From positions 1 through 9,124 of the forward strand of contig CASEZU010000047.1 of NCBI GenBank assembly GCA_949292445.1: a stretch of 9,124 nt of DNA, read 5' to 3'. The position numbers were made by a program, and so were the translations under genes. This document shows positions 1 through 6,594 of the stretch, in pieces. Under the pieces are notes generated by a model that had not been told where the DNA came from, did no database searches, and saw only the letters and a program-made list of their open reading frames with translations. The stretch comes from an uncultured Spirochaetales bacterium (GTDB lineage: Bacteria; Spirochaetota; Spirochaetia; Sphaerochaetales; Sphaerochaetaceae). Numbering within the stretch: position 1 is the first letter of the stretch; each line of letters begins with the position of its first letter.

Positions 1-137
1 GGGGATACTCGTTCGACGGAGAGAACAGGACTGTCGATGTGCATATCCGCCACTTAAGGGAGAAACTTGGTTCCGAAGGGCAGAGAATAGAGACGGTGAA
101 GGGTGTGGGATACAGATTCCGGGGTCACGATGAATAA
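1..137 (+). CDS. OmpR/PhoB-family response regulator, C-terminal end (partial)
   Basis: The reading frame is open from the left edge (first full codon at position 3) to TAA at 135-137 and gives the last 44 residues of a DNA-binding response regulator. The residues [14 protein letters not shown] followed by [11 protein letters not shown] are the recognition helix and C-terminal beta-hairpin of the OmpR/PhoB winged helix. The receiver domain lies outside the window. The regulator is the expected phosphorylation partner of the sensor kinase that follows, since the two reading frames overlap by 8 nt (130-137), which implies one mRNA and coupled translation. The target regulon cannot be read from this fragment. 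PhoB, WalR and ResD types all share these motifs. Confidence 0.93.
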   Translation, partial: GYSFDGENRTVDVHIRHLREKLGSEGQRIETVKGVGYRFRGHDE

Positions 138-1788
138 GAGAATATTCCAGACTGTTTTCTTCTCAATTATCCTCACGCTGGTGCTTGTGCTGGCTGTTTC
201 GATAACGGTCTTCTACTCGACGTATGAGAGAAGGATAGAGGACGATCTTTATGCGGAGCTCCGCTTCCTTGCCGCCGCATCGGAAGATGGTACGGAGGAT
301 GTGAGGGAGATAGCGATCCCGGGACACAGGGTGACCATCATAGCTCAGGACGGGAGCGTGCTTTTCGAAAGCGAGGCTGATCCGGAGGAGATGGAGAACC
401 ATCTTCAGCGCCCCGAGGTGCAGGAAGCCATCATTTACGGGTTCGGAGAGGACACAAGGGAGAGCCATACGCTCCTTGAGAACTATCACTATGCTGCGGC
501 AAGGCTTGGCGACGGAAGCATACTCCGCCTGGCGGTTCCCGCCGGCACGCTCTTCTCTTTCGTGATTGAGATGCTGCTGCCGATGGCCGTGATCCTGATA
601 ATCCTCCTGATCTTCTTCGCCTGGTACTCGATGAAGGCCGCAAGGAGCATCACTGACCCGATAAACTCCATAGATCTCGAGCATCCGGAGAACTTTGACG
701 AGTATGAGGAGCTCTCCCCGCTTCTCTACCGCATCTCAAAGCAGCAGTCCACGATAAAGGAGCAGCTGGAGAATGCGGAGAGAAGGAGCCGCGAGTTCTC
801 GATCATAACCGACAATATGGCTGAGGGACTTGCCGTCATAGATAAGGAGATGCGCCTTCTCTCGGTGAACAGGTCGGCGTTCCTTCTCTTTGATTCCGGA
901 GAGGTCCGCCCCGGTGACTCGGTGCTTGCCATCAACCGCTCCGACAGTTTTTCCGCTTCGATAAGCGACGCCCTTGCGGGAAAAAGGGCGGAAGCTGTCA
1001 TCGACAACAAGACGCGTACGCTGCAGATCATAGCATCCCCTGTCTTCGAGGAGTCATCCGTCACCGGTGCTGTGGTCATCATCATGGACATCACGGAGAA
1101 ATCTGAGCGCGAGAGGCTCAGGAGGGAATTCACGGCGAATGTCAGCCATGAGCTCAAGACACCTCTGACATCCATCTCGGGATTCGCAGAGCTCCTGAAG
1201 AACGGCGGGGTTCCGGAGAACACGGTCCGTGATTTCGGCAAGGAGATATACGATGAGAGCCAGCGCCTGATCGCGCTTGTACACGATATCATAAGGCTTT
1301 CAAAGCTGGATGAAGGGGATGATGAGGAAGCTCTGGTCCGTATCTCCGTCTCGGAGATCGCCGCCGACGTCGTATCCCGTCTTAAAAAGCGTGCGGAGAG
1401 TGCCGGCGTCACGCTGAGCCTGGAGACGGATGGCCCCGGATACATAAACGGTTCAGAGCTCCTTGTTGATGAGATGATCTCGAATCTTGCTGACAATGCG
1501 ATAAAGTACAACCGCCGCGGCGGCAGTGCGCTGGTGCGCGTAAGCCGCAGTGACGGGGAGATCGTCCTCACTGTCAGCGATACAGGCATCGGAATCCCAG
1601 ACGAGGACAAGGACAGGGTCTTCGAACGCTTCTACCGCGTGGATAAATCACGCTCAAGAGCATCCGGCGGCACGGGGCTGGGACTCTCAATAGTGCGGCA
1701 CAGCGCCATAGCGCTCCATGCTTCGATAGCGCTCAGCTCAAAGCTGGGCGAGGGGACTGAGATAACCGTCCGTTTCCCGTCAATATGA
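130..1788 (+). CDS. PhoR-like membrane sensor histidine kinase (HAMP-PAS-HisKA-HATPase)
   Basis: This is a 552-residue sensor kinase that would autophosphorylate on a histidine and pass the phosphate to the response regulator encoded just upstream. In order it has TM1 (about 8-30), an extracytoplasmic domain of about 110 residues, TM2 (about 148-166, very rich in I and L), a HAMP linker, a PAS-like domain (about 235-320), and a HisKA domain with H-box [12 protein letters not shown] (phospho-acceptor His340). The ATPase domain follows, with an N-box ([10 protein letters not shown], 452-461), a G1 box (DTGIG, 484-488), an F-box (ERFYR) and a G2 box (GTGLGL, 514-519). I chose ATG 130 over the in-frame ATG 103 because it puts TM1 at the usual distance and the 103 start lies inside the regulator's winged helix. 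CGGGGT at 120-125 may serve as a weak ribosome binding site. The architecture is that of PhoR/WalK/ResE; the signal is unknown. A terminator follows the stop codon. Confidence 0.93.
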   Translation: MNKRIFQTVFFSIILTLVLVLAVSITVFYSTYERRIEDDLYAELRFLAAASEDGTEDVREIAIPGHRVTIIAQDGSVLFESEADPEEMENHLQRPEVQEAIIYGFGEDTRESHTLLENYHYAAARLGDGSILRLAVPAGTLFSFVIEMLLPMAVILIILLIFFAWYSMKAARSITDPINSIDLEHPENFDEYEELSPLLYRISKQQSTIKEQLENAERRSREFSIITDNMAEGLAVIDKEMRLLSVNRSAFLLFDSGEVRPGDSVLAINRSDSFSASISDALAGKRAEAVIDNKTRTLQIIASPVFEESSVTGAVVIIMDITEKSERERLRREFTANVSHELKTPLTSISGFAELLKNGGVPENTVRDFGKEIYDESQRLIALVHDIIRLSKLDEGDDEEALVRISVSEIAADVVSRLKKRAESAGVTLSLETDGPGYINGSELLVDEMISNLADNAIKYNRRGGSALVRVSRSDGEIVLTVSDTGIGIPDEDKDRVFERFYRVDKSRSRASGGTGLGLSIVRHSAIALHASIALSSKLGEGTEITVRFPSI

Positions 1789-1790
1789 CA

Positions 1791-1816
1791 AGAGCTGCCT
1801 CCGGGCGGCTCTTTTT
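1791..1816 (+). terminator. Rho-independent terminator after the two-component pair
   Basis: An 8-bp stem pairs GAGCTGCC (1792-1799) with GGCGGCTC (1804-1811), with one G-U wobble and the tetraloop TCCG, and is followed by TTTTT (1812-1816). It starts 3 nt after the kinase stop codon and closes the regulator-kinase operon, so the next gene needs its own promoter. Confidence 0.88.
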
Positions 1817-1824
1817 GCCCCTAA

Positions 1825-1840
1825 TAGTGAATAATCACTA
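1825..1840. repeat. Inverted repeat TAGTGA-N4-TCACTA upstream of the acyl-CoA synthetase promoter
   Basis: This is a perfect 6-bp inverted repeat with an ATAA spacer, centred about 65 bp upstream of the predicted transcription start of the acyl-CoA synthetase gene. It has no T-run after it and lies beyond the preceding terminator, so a protein-binding site is more likely than a terminator. The position would suit an activator or an upstream half of a repression loop. No known consensus is recognised. Confidence 0.4.
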
Positions 1841-1862
1841 CGCCATTTCATCGTCTCCGTGT

Positions 1863-1890
1863 TTGACTTAGCCCTCCGGGCAGGTACAAT
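1863..1890 (+). promoter_or_regulatory. Sigma70-type promoter for the acyl-CoA synthetase gene
   Basis: The -35 box TTGACT (1863-1868, 5 of 6 to consensus) and -10 box TACAAT (1885-1890, 5 of 6) are separated by 16 bp. The predicted start is near 1897, giving a leader of about 45 nt. It lies between a terminator and the gene, where a promoter is required. Confidence 0.72.
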
Positions 1891-1900
1891 AATCAGCAGC

Positions 1901-1923
1901 AATACAGTTTTCTGTATTCTGTA
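1901..1923. promoter_or_regulatory. Operator-like palindrome AATACAG-N4-CTGTATT with a third half-site
   Basis: A perfect 7-bp inverted repeat (1901-1907 and 1912-1918, spacer TTTT) lies about 5-22 nt downstream of the predicted start of transcription. The right arm is also part of a tandem direct repeat, TTCTGTA twice (1910-1923), so there are three CTGTA/TACAG half-sites in 21 bp. The location just after the promoter suits a repressor, for example of the TetR or FadR type that often controls fatty-acid genes, but which protein binds is inference. An AT-rich RNA hairpin is the alternative. Confidence 0.5.
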
Positions 1924-1941
1924 AAAAAACGAGGGGTTCAT

Positions 1942-3660
1942 ATGAAATTCAAGGAAACACAGCCCTGGAAGTTCCTCGACGATTTCAGAGGAAAGGAATT
2001 CAGCGGGCAATGGCCGAACATAAAGCAGATGTTCCATATCTCATGCCTGAGGTATCCGGATAACCTCTGCTTCCATGTCTTCTCTCCGAAAGAGGAGAAG
2101 TTCACCTACCGTGAAGCGGAGAAGAAGATCAGGGAAGTCTCCAACTACCTGCTCTCACAGGGGGTGAAGAAGGGCGACAAGATCGGAGTCTCCGGCAAGA
2201 ACAGTCCGGAGTGGGCTATCGCATACCTGGGGGTGATCTACGCAGGCGCCATAGTCGTTCCTCTGGATTACTCACTCAAGGATCAGGAGATGGAGCACCT
2301 CATCTCCTTCGGAGGAGTCTCACGTCTCTTCATTGACCGGGAGAGGCTGGAGCGCATCGACAGTGACGGCAGTGCCGGACTTATCGCCAAGTATTCACTT
2401 GAGCCGTGCGATGACTATCCGTTTGTCCTCGATCTCAACGGCCCTGAGGCCGAGGGTGAGGAGGCAGCGGAGGAGGATACCGCTGCGATTCTCTTCACAT
2501 CCGGAACCACGGGCACGCCGAAGGGGGTCATGCTCTCACACCGCAACCTCGTCTCCGACTGCTATCTTGCGCAGGGGAATATGAACATCTACTCCACTGA
2601 TGTCTTCTATGCCATCCTTCCGATACACCATGCATATACGATGCTCGCCGTGTTCTTCGAGTCGTTCTCAGTAGGAGCCGCCACGGTCTTCGGCAAGAAG
2701 CTGGTTGTCTCCCAGATCCTCCGCGAACTCAAGGAAGGTCATGTGACGATGTTCCTCGCAGTCCCGATGCTCTTCAACAAGATGATCGCGGCACTTATGG
2801 CCGGTGTCAGGAAGAAGGGGCCGGTGGTTTATGGCCTGATAAGAGGAATGATGGGTTTCTCCGGCGTGGTGAAGAAGGTCTTCGGCGTGAATATCGGCAA
2901 GAAGATGTTCGGCTTCCTCCTCTCGAAGCTCTCCTTGGAGGAGAACCGCATCTGCATCTGCGGCGGCGGTCCGCTCCCCGCATCCACATTCAAGATGTTC
3001 AATGAGCTCGGCATAGATTTTGTCCAGGGCTATGGCCTTACTGAGACATCCCCGATCACGCATCTCAATCCGACTGAGGCCTATATCGAGACATCTGTCG
3101 GCAGGAGGATTCCCGGATGCGAGGTGAAGATCGTCGATCCTGACAGCGATGGAAACGGAACCATATATATCAAGGGGTCCATGGTCATGCAGGGCTATTA
3201 CAACAATCAGGAAGCGACAGATGAGGTCCTGTCCCCTGATGGATGGCTCAACACGGGTGATGTAGGTCATCAGGATGCTGACGGCTACCTTTACCTCACA
3301 GGCCGCGCCAAGAGCGTCATTGTCACAGAGGGCGGAAAGAATGTCTTCCCGGAGGAGATAGAGGATCATTTCCAGCTTTATGATGATATCGACCAGGTCT
3401 GCGTGATCGGCTATATGATCGACAAGGCGATGAAGAGCGAGGGCATCAGGGTCCTGATCTATCCGTCGAAGAAGTATACAGATTCCGTCAACGGTGACAA
3501 AGCGGAGATTGAGAAGCATATGAACGGTATCGTGGCGGAGGTCAACAAGGAGCTCCAGAGCTACAAGAAGATCACGAAGGTGACAGTAGTGGACGAGCCG
3601 ATGCCGATGACCAGCACGAAGAAGATCAAGCGCTTCGAGGTCAGGGCCAAGTATGAGTGA
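1942..3660 (+). CDS. Long-chain acyl-CoA synthetase (AMP-forming ligase)
   Basis: This 572-residue enzyme belongs to the ANL superfamily. It would adenylate a carboxylic acid with ATP and then transfer the acyl group to CoA. All core motifs are present: the phosphate loop TSGTTGTPKG (186-195), GYGLTE (363-368), GWLNTGD (434-440) with the adenosine-binding Asp440, the hinge motif GRAK (454-457), and the C-terminal catalytic lysine in TSTKKIKR (probably Lys561). Start ATG 1942 has a clear ribosome binding site, GAGGGG at 1931-1936. The spacing and the order of motifs resemble FadD/FAA1-type fatty acyl-CoA synthetases, although it is shorter than the roughly 640 residues of eukaryotic-like forms. 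It is a single-gene unit with its own promoter and operator-like repeats. Substrate chain length is not visible from sequence, and acyl-ACP synthetase activity is a possible alternative. Confidence 0.9.
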   Translation: MKFKETQPWKFLDDFRGKEFSGQWPNIKQMFHISCLRYPDNLCFHVFSPKEEKFTYREAEKKIREVSNYLLSQGVKKGDKIGVSGKNSPEWAIAYLGVIYAGAIVVPLDYSLKDQEMEHLISFGGVSRLFIDRERLERIDSDGSAGLIAKYSLEPCDDYPFVLDLNGPEAEGEEAAEEDTAAILFTSGTTGTPKGVMLSHRNLVSDCYLAQGNMNIYSTDVFYAILPIHHAYTMLAVFFESFSVGAATVFGKKLVVSQILRELKEGHVTMFLAVPMLFNKMIAALMAGVRKKGPVVYGLIRGMMGFSGVVKKVFGVNIGKKMFGFLLSKLSLEENRICICGGGPLPASTFKMFNELGIDFVQGYGLTETSPITHLNPTEAYIETSVGRRIPGCEVKIVDPDSDGNGTIYIKGSMVMQGYYNNQEATDEVLSPDGWLNTGDVGHQDADGYLYLTGRAKSVIVTEGGKNVFPEEIEDHFQLYDDIDQVCVIGYMIDKAMKSEGIRVLIYPSKKYTDSVNGDKAEIEKHMNGIVAEVNKELQSYKKITKVTVVDEPMPMTSTKKIKRFEVRAKYE

Positions 3661-3664
3661 GACG

Positions 3665-3686
3665 CCGCCTCTCCGGAGGCGGTCTT
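3665..3686 (+). terminator. Probable terminator after the acyl-CoA synthetase gene
   Basis: A perfect 7-bp GC-rich stem, CCGCCTC (3665-3671) with GAGGCGG (3676-3682), has the loop TCCG, the same tetraloop as the terminator at 1791. The tail TCTTGTC is poor in T, so termination may be incomplete. It starts 4 nt after the stop codon. Confidence 0.6.
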
Positions 3687-3713
3687 GTCATTGAGGCGAT
3701 ATCTCTTTATCTT
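3685..3713 (+). promoter_or_regulatory. Candidate promoter for yhbY giving an almost leaderless mRNA
   Basis: TTGTCA (3685-3690, 5 of 6 to the -35 consensus) and TATCTT (3708-3713, 4 of 6 to the -10 consensus) are separated by an optimal 17 bp. Transcription would begin near 3720, only about 3 nt before the yhbY start codon, which has no ribosome binding site. Read-through from the acyl-CoA synthetase gene is the alternative source of yhbY mRNA. Confidence 0.42.
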
Positions 3714-3722
3714 TCTTCTGTT

Positions 3723-4016
3723 ATGGAACTGAGGAGTTATCAGAGGGCATTCTTGCGCTCGCAGGCCCAGCAGCTTGATCCTGTTGTATATGTCGGAAAG
3801 GACGGCTTCACCGATGGAGTCGTCTCTGCGCTCGATGCGGCGCTTGATTCGCATGAGCTTGTCAAGGTGCGTTTCACCGGTTCCAAGGATGAGGTGCGCA
3901 CGATCTCCTCATCCCTTGAGGAGGCGACAGGCTCCACGCTCGTGGCTGTCATCGGCTTCACTGCAGTCTTTTTCCGTCAGGATCCTGAATCACCGGATCG
4001 TATTTACCGTATCTGA
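3723..4016 (+). CDS. yhbY: YhbY/CRS1-domain RNA-binding protein (ribosome assembly)
   Basis: This is a 97-residue, single-domain CRS1-YhbY protein, matching the size of E. coli YhbY, which associates with 50S ribosomal subunit precursors. The family pattern is complete: an N-terminal helix (RSYQRAFLRSQAQ), then LDPVVYVGKDGFTDGVV with the GKDG loop (25-28) equivalent to the KH-domain GxxG RNA-binding loop, then the HELVKVRF strand, and a final VIGFTAVFFR strand. The start at ATG 3723 was chosen by family length; an upstream in-frame extension begins inside the preceding gene and crosses its terminator. There is no Shine-Dalgarno sequence in front of it (the 15 nt before ATG are pyrimidine-rich), so leaderless or unusual initiation is likely. 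It converges on the minus-strand lipoprotein gene 35 nt downstream. Confidence 0.93.
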   Translation: MELRSYQRAFLRSQAQQLDPVVYVGKDGFTDGVVSALDAALDSHELVKVRFTGSKDEVRTISSSLEEATGSTLVAVIGFTAVFFRQDPESPDRIYRI

Positions 4017-4024
4017 ATTTACAG

Positions 4025-4042
4025 GGCTCCTGAAATGGAGCC
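4025..4042. terminator. Hairpin between convergent genes, possible bidirectional terminator
   Basis: GGCTCC (4025-4030) and GGAGCC (4037-4042) form a perfect 6-bp stem with a 6-nt loop in the 35-nt gap between the converging yhbY and lipoprotein genes. Neither strand has a real T-run after the stem, so the terminator call rests mostly on position. Confidence 0.45.
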
Positions 4043-4051
4043 GTCATTATC

Positions 4052-5419
4052 TCACTCAACCCTGACAGTGAAAGAGCATGCCTTTCTGGATGGATTCTGG
4101 AAATAGAGGTATTCAGGAACTGAGCTTTTCTTTGTTCCGAGATCATAGCTTCCGCCATCCCTGATGCTCGTGATGCCATGTCCTGTCGGCTGGATGTAGG
4201 CGATCCGCAGCTGTCCGTCAGGACTCTCTGTGCTCAGCGATATTCTTGAATCAGCCGGTATTCCCGAGGGAAGAACCGGGAAGAGATATACTCCTTCCTC
4301 GACTGTGAATGTATTTGTTCCCTTCCTGAGCGTTTCCACTTCATAGCTTCCATTTGCCTTTTCAAGGTGTACGCTGAATGTGTCGCCATCGTAATCGAAC
4401 ATGATGTCCCTGCTGTGGGCGGGGATGTTGATGATGACCTCTTCGTCCGTCACTGCTATGGGGAAGACGCGGCTGAGGCGTTCTCCCGTGTCCGTATAGC
4501 GTGCATTTATGTCATTCACGAAGGTTCCAAGACCTCTGTTGCTGTCTGCAAGCCCCTCTACGATCATGTACTGGCCGGAAGAAGATGCCTCTATGATGTA
4601 TGTCCCCGGTGCTGATATGCTGGTGGAGCCTTCTTTATTTATGAGGCCGGGAGAAAGGAAATAGAGGGTGCTTGTCTGATCCTGATCGGAATAGTCGACC
4701 TGCATTTTCTGCCAGAGATAGATTGTCGTGTGGCCGCTGAGGTCGAGGATGGCTTCCTCGTTTCCGCCCTCCAGTTTCTTTCCGTTCTCATCGACGAAGG
4801 AGAAGTAATGGCTTATCTTGGCATTTCCTTTGTGGCTAATTATTTCCGTGATCACGACCCGGGAAGCATCCGGAATAGAGTCCGTATCTATGGAATAGAA
4901 TACCTCGTAGTATTCAGCGCCGTCAGGAGTAGTGAATACAGGCTGTGTCACACCCTGCCCGATTGTCATGCCGTCCGTACCATCTCTGAAGTCTGTCTCA
5001 GGAACTGTGATGCGGCCGATCCGGAACTCTCCGCCGTTCCTGAGCCCGATTTCCGCGGCAGTGAATACTATCTCCGTCTCTCCTTCCGGAAGGATGAATG
5101 CATATGTACCTCCGCCCAGGCTGGTGATGGCGACCTTCGCTGTTCCTGCTGCGGCTGAGACTGCGGCGGCACCTGCTTCTCTTGCGTAGATCGTGTATAG
5201 TCTGCCGCTTTCAAGATCGGAAAGCGATATCTGCTGGTTTCCGCCTGTGACAGTCACCGGATCAGAGACTGTTGTTGTGTCCTGTCCGAATCCGTTGAAT
5301 GAATCTGTTAGATTGATGCTGACCGGTTCCGCAGGCGGAGTGCTGTCTGCCGGGGATCCTGGACATGCTGCCAGCAGGGCAGCGGTGACCATCACTGTGA
5401 TGAAAAGATACTTTCTCAT
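4052..5419 (-). CDS. Secreted lipoprotein of unknown function
   Basis: This 455-residue protein has a classic lipoprotein signal peptide: a short basic N-terminus (MRKY), a hydrophobic stretch (5-18) and the lipobox LAAC ending at Cys19. The mature protein would be lipid-anchored to the outer face of a membrane. After a Ser/Pro/Thr-rich tether (about 20-35) the sequence is rich in beta-strand and turn patterns with many Gly, Ser, Thr and Asp, and lacks further membrane segments. The only other cysteine is at 448, near the C-terminus. I recognise no catalytic motif or named domain; the content suggests two or more beta-sandwich modules for binding or surface display. The start at 5419 was preferred to the in-frame ATG at 5467 because GGGAGG (5424-5429) lies 4 nt upstream, the signal peptide begins there, and the -10 box would otherwise fall inside the coding region. 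It is the only minus-strand gene here and appears monocistronic. Confidence 0.88.
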   Translation of the reverse strand: MRKYLFITVMVTAALLAACPGSPADSTPPAEPVSINLTDSFNGFGQDTTTVSDPVTVTGGNQQISLSDLESGRLYTIYAREAGAAAVSAAAGTAKVAITSLGGGTYAFILPEGETEIVFTAAEIGLRNGGEFRIGRITVPETDFRDGTDGMTIGQGVTQPVFTTPDGAEYYEVFYSIDTDSIPDASRVVITEIISHKGNAKISHYFSFVDENGKKLEGGNEEAILDLSGHTTIYLWQKMQVDYSDQDQTSTLYFLSPGLINKEGSTSISAPGTYIIEASSSGQYMIVEGLADSNRGLGTFVNDINARYTDTGERLSRVFPIAVTDEEVIINIPAHSRDIMFDYDGDTFSVHLEKANGSYEVETLRKGTNTFTVEEGVYLFPVLPSGIPADSRISLSTESPDGQLRIAYIQPTGHGITSIRDGGSYDLGTKKSSVPEYLYFQNPSRKACSFTVRVE

Positions 5420-5438
5420 GTTTCCTCCCACATTTCTC

Positions 5439-5467
5439 ATTAGATGGCAGAATTTTTTCAGCGTCAA
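5439..5467 (-). promoter_or_regulatory. Sigma70-type promoter for the lipoprotein gene
   Basis: On the minus strand TTGACG (plus-strand 5462-5467, 5 of 6) and TCTAAT (5439-5444, 5 of 6) are separated by exactly 17 bp. Transcription would begin near 5432, leaving a leader of about 13 nt that consists of little more than the ribosome binding site GGGAGGAA. Confidence 0.72.
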
Positions 5468-5513
5468 TTTCTTTGCGGAAAGATATGGCTGAGCCGTTGT
5501 TTCTGTTCATAAT

Positions 5514-5542
5514 TTGCTTTCTTTTCGGGAATTTGTTATAAT
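5514..5542 (+). promoter_or_regulatory. Strong sigma70-type promoter for the CDF-like transporter unit
   Basis: TTGCTT (5514-5519) and a perfect TATAAT (5537-5542) are separated by 17 bp. Transcription would start near 5550, so a leader of about 90 nt precedes the start codon at 5642. It is divergent from the lipoprotein promoter; the two -35 boxes are about 46 bp apart. Confidence 0.78.
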
Positions 5543-5552
5543 CATAACAGAA

Positions 5553-5620
5553 GGTATTCCTCCCGCAGCAGCGGGGTGGTACCAGGAGGGGCAGCGGCCT
5601 GGACCGGGGATCCGCCCCGG
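5553..5620 (+). promoter_or_regulatory. GC-rich structured 5' leader of the CDF-like transporter mRNA
   Basis: Three stems can be drawn. The first is CCCGC-AGCA-GCGGG (5562-5575), which can be extended outward by GGTA (5553-5556) with TACC (5580-5583) into a hairpin of about 31 nt. The second is CCAGG (5582-5586) with CCTGG (5598-5602), which competes with that extension for 5582-5583. The third is CCGGGG (5604-5609) with CCCCGG (5615-5620). A ribosome-binding-like AGGAGGGG (5584-5591) lies inside the second stem but has no start codon at a suitable distance. No T-run follows any stem, so control of translation is likelier than termination. It matches no riboswitch class I can name; a metal-responsive leader is only a guess from the gene downstream. 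Confidence 0.45.
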
Positions 5621-5641
5621 ATGAGCCGTCCTGAAATCAGT

Positions 5642-6574
5642 ATGAACAAGGAAATTCGTTACATCAGAGCAGTCACATTGATCTGCTTCGCTTTCGGTGT
5701 GCTCGGCATAGCCGCTGCACTTATCTCTGGATCCTCGTCGATGATGTTCGACGGACTGTATTCGATGGTACAGTCAGTATTCATCCTTCTTTCAGTCTTC
5801 GTTGTACGGCTGATAGGGCGAAAGGATGATGAATACTACCAGTTCGGATACGGGGCTTTCGAGCCTTTCTACATAGTCTTGAGGACAATAGTCCTACTTT
5901 CCATGAACACCGTCCTCGCCTCTGAGGCAGTCAGATCGCTTCTGAGCGGCGGCCGCAGGGTGGATGCCTCGATAGGACTCATTTTCACCGCAGTCTCCAT
6001 CATCGGCTGCTCCGCGGTCTATGTCTTCTTGAGAAAGAAGGCAAAGGAGCTCAATTCCCCGCTTCTGAAGGCAGAGTCCAGAAGCTGGCTCAATGACACG
6101 CTCATAAGTGTCTCCGTCCTCATATCATTCGGTATCATGGCAATACTCGACAGGAAAGGGCTTTCCGCCGTCGCCATGATGATTGACCCGACGATCACCA
6201 TACTCTTCGCGCTCTCGCTGCTTCCTGCCCTGATGAAGCAGCTTGTATCGGGTATCAGGGACCTGCTGGATGCGGCCCCGCCGGAGGAGGTGCAGGAGAG
6301 GCTTGATGCCATTGTGCAGAAGTATTCATCGCGCTATGGCTTCCGCGATTATGTGATCTATTCATCGCGCCATGGCCGCACAATCTCCGCCACCATACAT
6401 ATCGTCCTCCGTGAGGATCTGCCGGTAAGCACGATAGATGTCATACGCAAGGCAATGCTCAAGGAGATCATCGGGCAGTGGAAGTGGAGCGACACGGATA
6501 TTGTCTTCACTGTTGATCCCAGCTGGATGGAGTATGCCGTCCCCTGTGCGGATGGGCTGGAGATGCTTGGGTAA
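5642..6574 (+). CDS. Cation diffusion facilitator (CDF)-like transporter
   Basis: This 310-residue integral membrane protein has six predicted membrane helices (about 10-30, 34-57, 74-95, 105-128, 152-170 and 178-200) and a C-terminal cytoplasmic domain (about 205-310) with the beta-alpha-beta pattern of the CDF regulatory domain. Family members usually export divalent metals (Zn, Mn, Fe, Co) in exchange for protons. FGYGAFEPF after helix 2 and LLKAESRSW before helix 5 are typical of the family. The metal site is odd. Helix 2 reads DGLYSMVQ, so Tyr40 and Gln44 occupy the usual His/Asp and Asp positions. Helix 5 has Ser148 and Asp152 where HxxxD or DxxxD is common. Transported substrate is therefore uncertain. 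ATG 5642 was chosen because the family N-terminus begins here; ATG 5621, directly after a hairpin, would add 7 residues. Neither start has a good ribosome binding site. Confidence 0.85.
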   Translation: MNKEIRYIRAVTLICFAFGVLGIAAALISGSSSMMFDGLYSMVQSVFILLSVFVVRLIGRKDDEYYQFGYGAFEPFYIVLRTIVLLSMNTVLASEAVRSLLSGGRRVDASIGLIFTAVSIIGCSAVYVFLRKKAKELNSPLLKAESRSWLNDTLISVSVLISFGIMAILDRKGLSAVAMMIDPTITILFALSLLPALMKQLVSGIRDLLDAAPPEEVQERLDAIVQKYSSRYGFRDYVIYSSRHGRTISATIHIVLREDLPVSTIDVIRKAMLKEIIGQWKWSDTDIVFTVDPSWMEYAVPCADGLEMLG

Positions 6575-6579
6575 TGCTG

Positions 6580-6592
6580 TGCTAGAATAGCA
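6580..6592 (+). promoter_or_regulatory. Extended -10 promoter overlapping a small palindrome before the UPF0303 gene
   Basis: TGC-TAGAAT (6580-6588) fits the extended -10 pattern TGnTANNNT, with no good -35 box upstream. The predicted start, 7 nt after the hexamer, is the A of the ATG at 6595, which would make a leaderless mRNA. The same bases form the inverted repeat TGCTA-GAA-TAGCA (6580-6592), a possible operator. Co-transcription with the transporter gene, whose stop is 20 nt upstream, is equally possible. Confidence 0.38.
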
Positions 6593-6594
6593 GC

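Noticed and set aside
726..1610. A 294-codon open frame on the minus strand inside the kinase gene
   Set aside because: It is Ser/Arg-rich, has no motif, and is exactly antisense to a gene with complete HisKA and HATPase motifs; it is a codon-bias shadow.
2668..3519. A 283-codon minus-strand open frame inside the acyl-CoA synthetase gene
   Set aside because: It is His/Asp/Leu-rich low-information sequence antisense to conserved ligase motifs and has no promoter or ribosome binding site of note.
4730..5158. A 142-codon plus-strand open frame opposite the lipoprotein gene
   Set aside because: No ribosome binding site or recognisable motif; the minus-strand gene has a signal peptide, ribosome binding site and promoter.
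5574..5583. GGGTGGTACC, identical to the core of the T-box antiterminator
   Set aside because: There is no Stem I or specifier region (the predicted leader begins only about 25 nt upstream), no following terminator, and the gene downstream is not an amino acid or tRNA gene. Probably chance.
5550..5641. NiCo (czcD) or yybP-ykoY metal riboswitch
   Set aside because: The gene context would fit, but I cannot lay out the four-way junction of NiCo or the two-helix consensus of yybP-ykoY on these bases; kept only as an unassigned structured leader.
5576..5641. An N-terminal extension of the CDF-like transporter from GTG 5576
   Set aside because: The extra residues are Gly/Pro/Trp-rich translations of the hairpin region and are absent from the family; no ribosome binding site precedes that codon.
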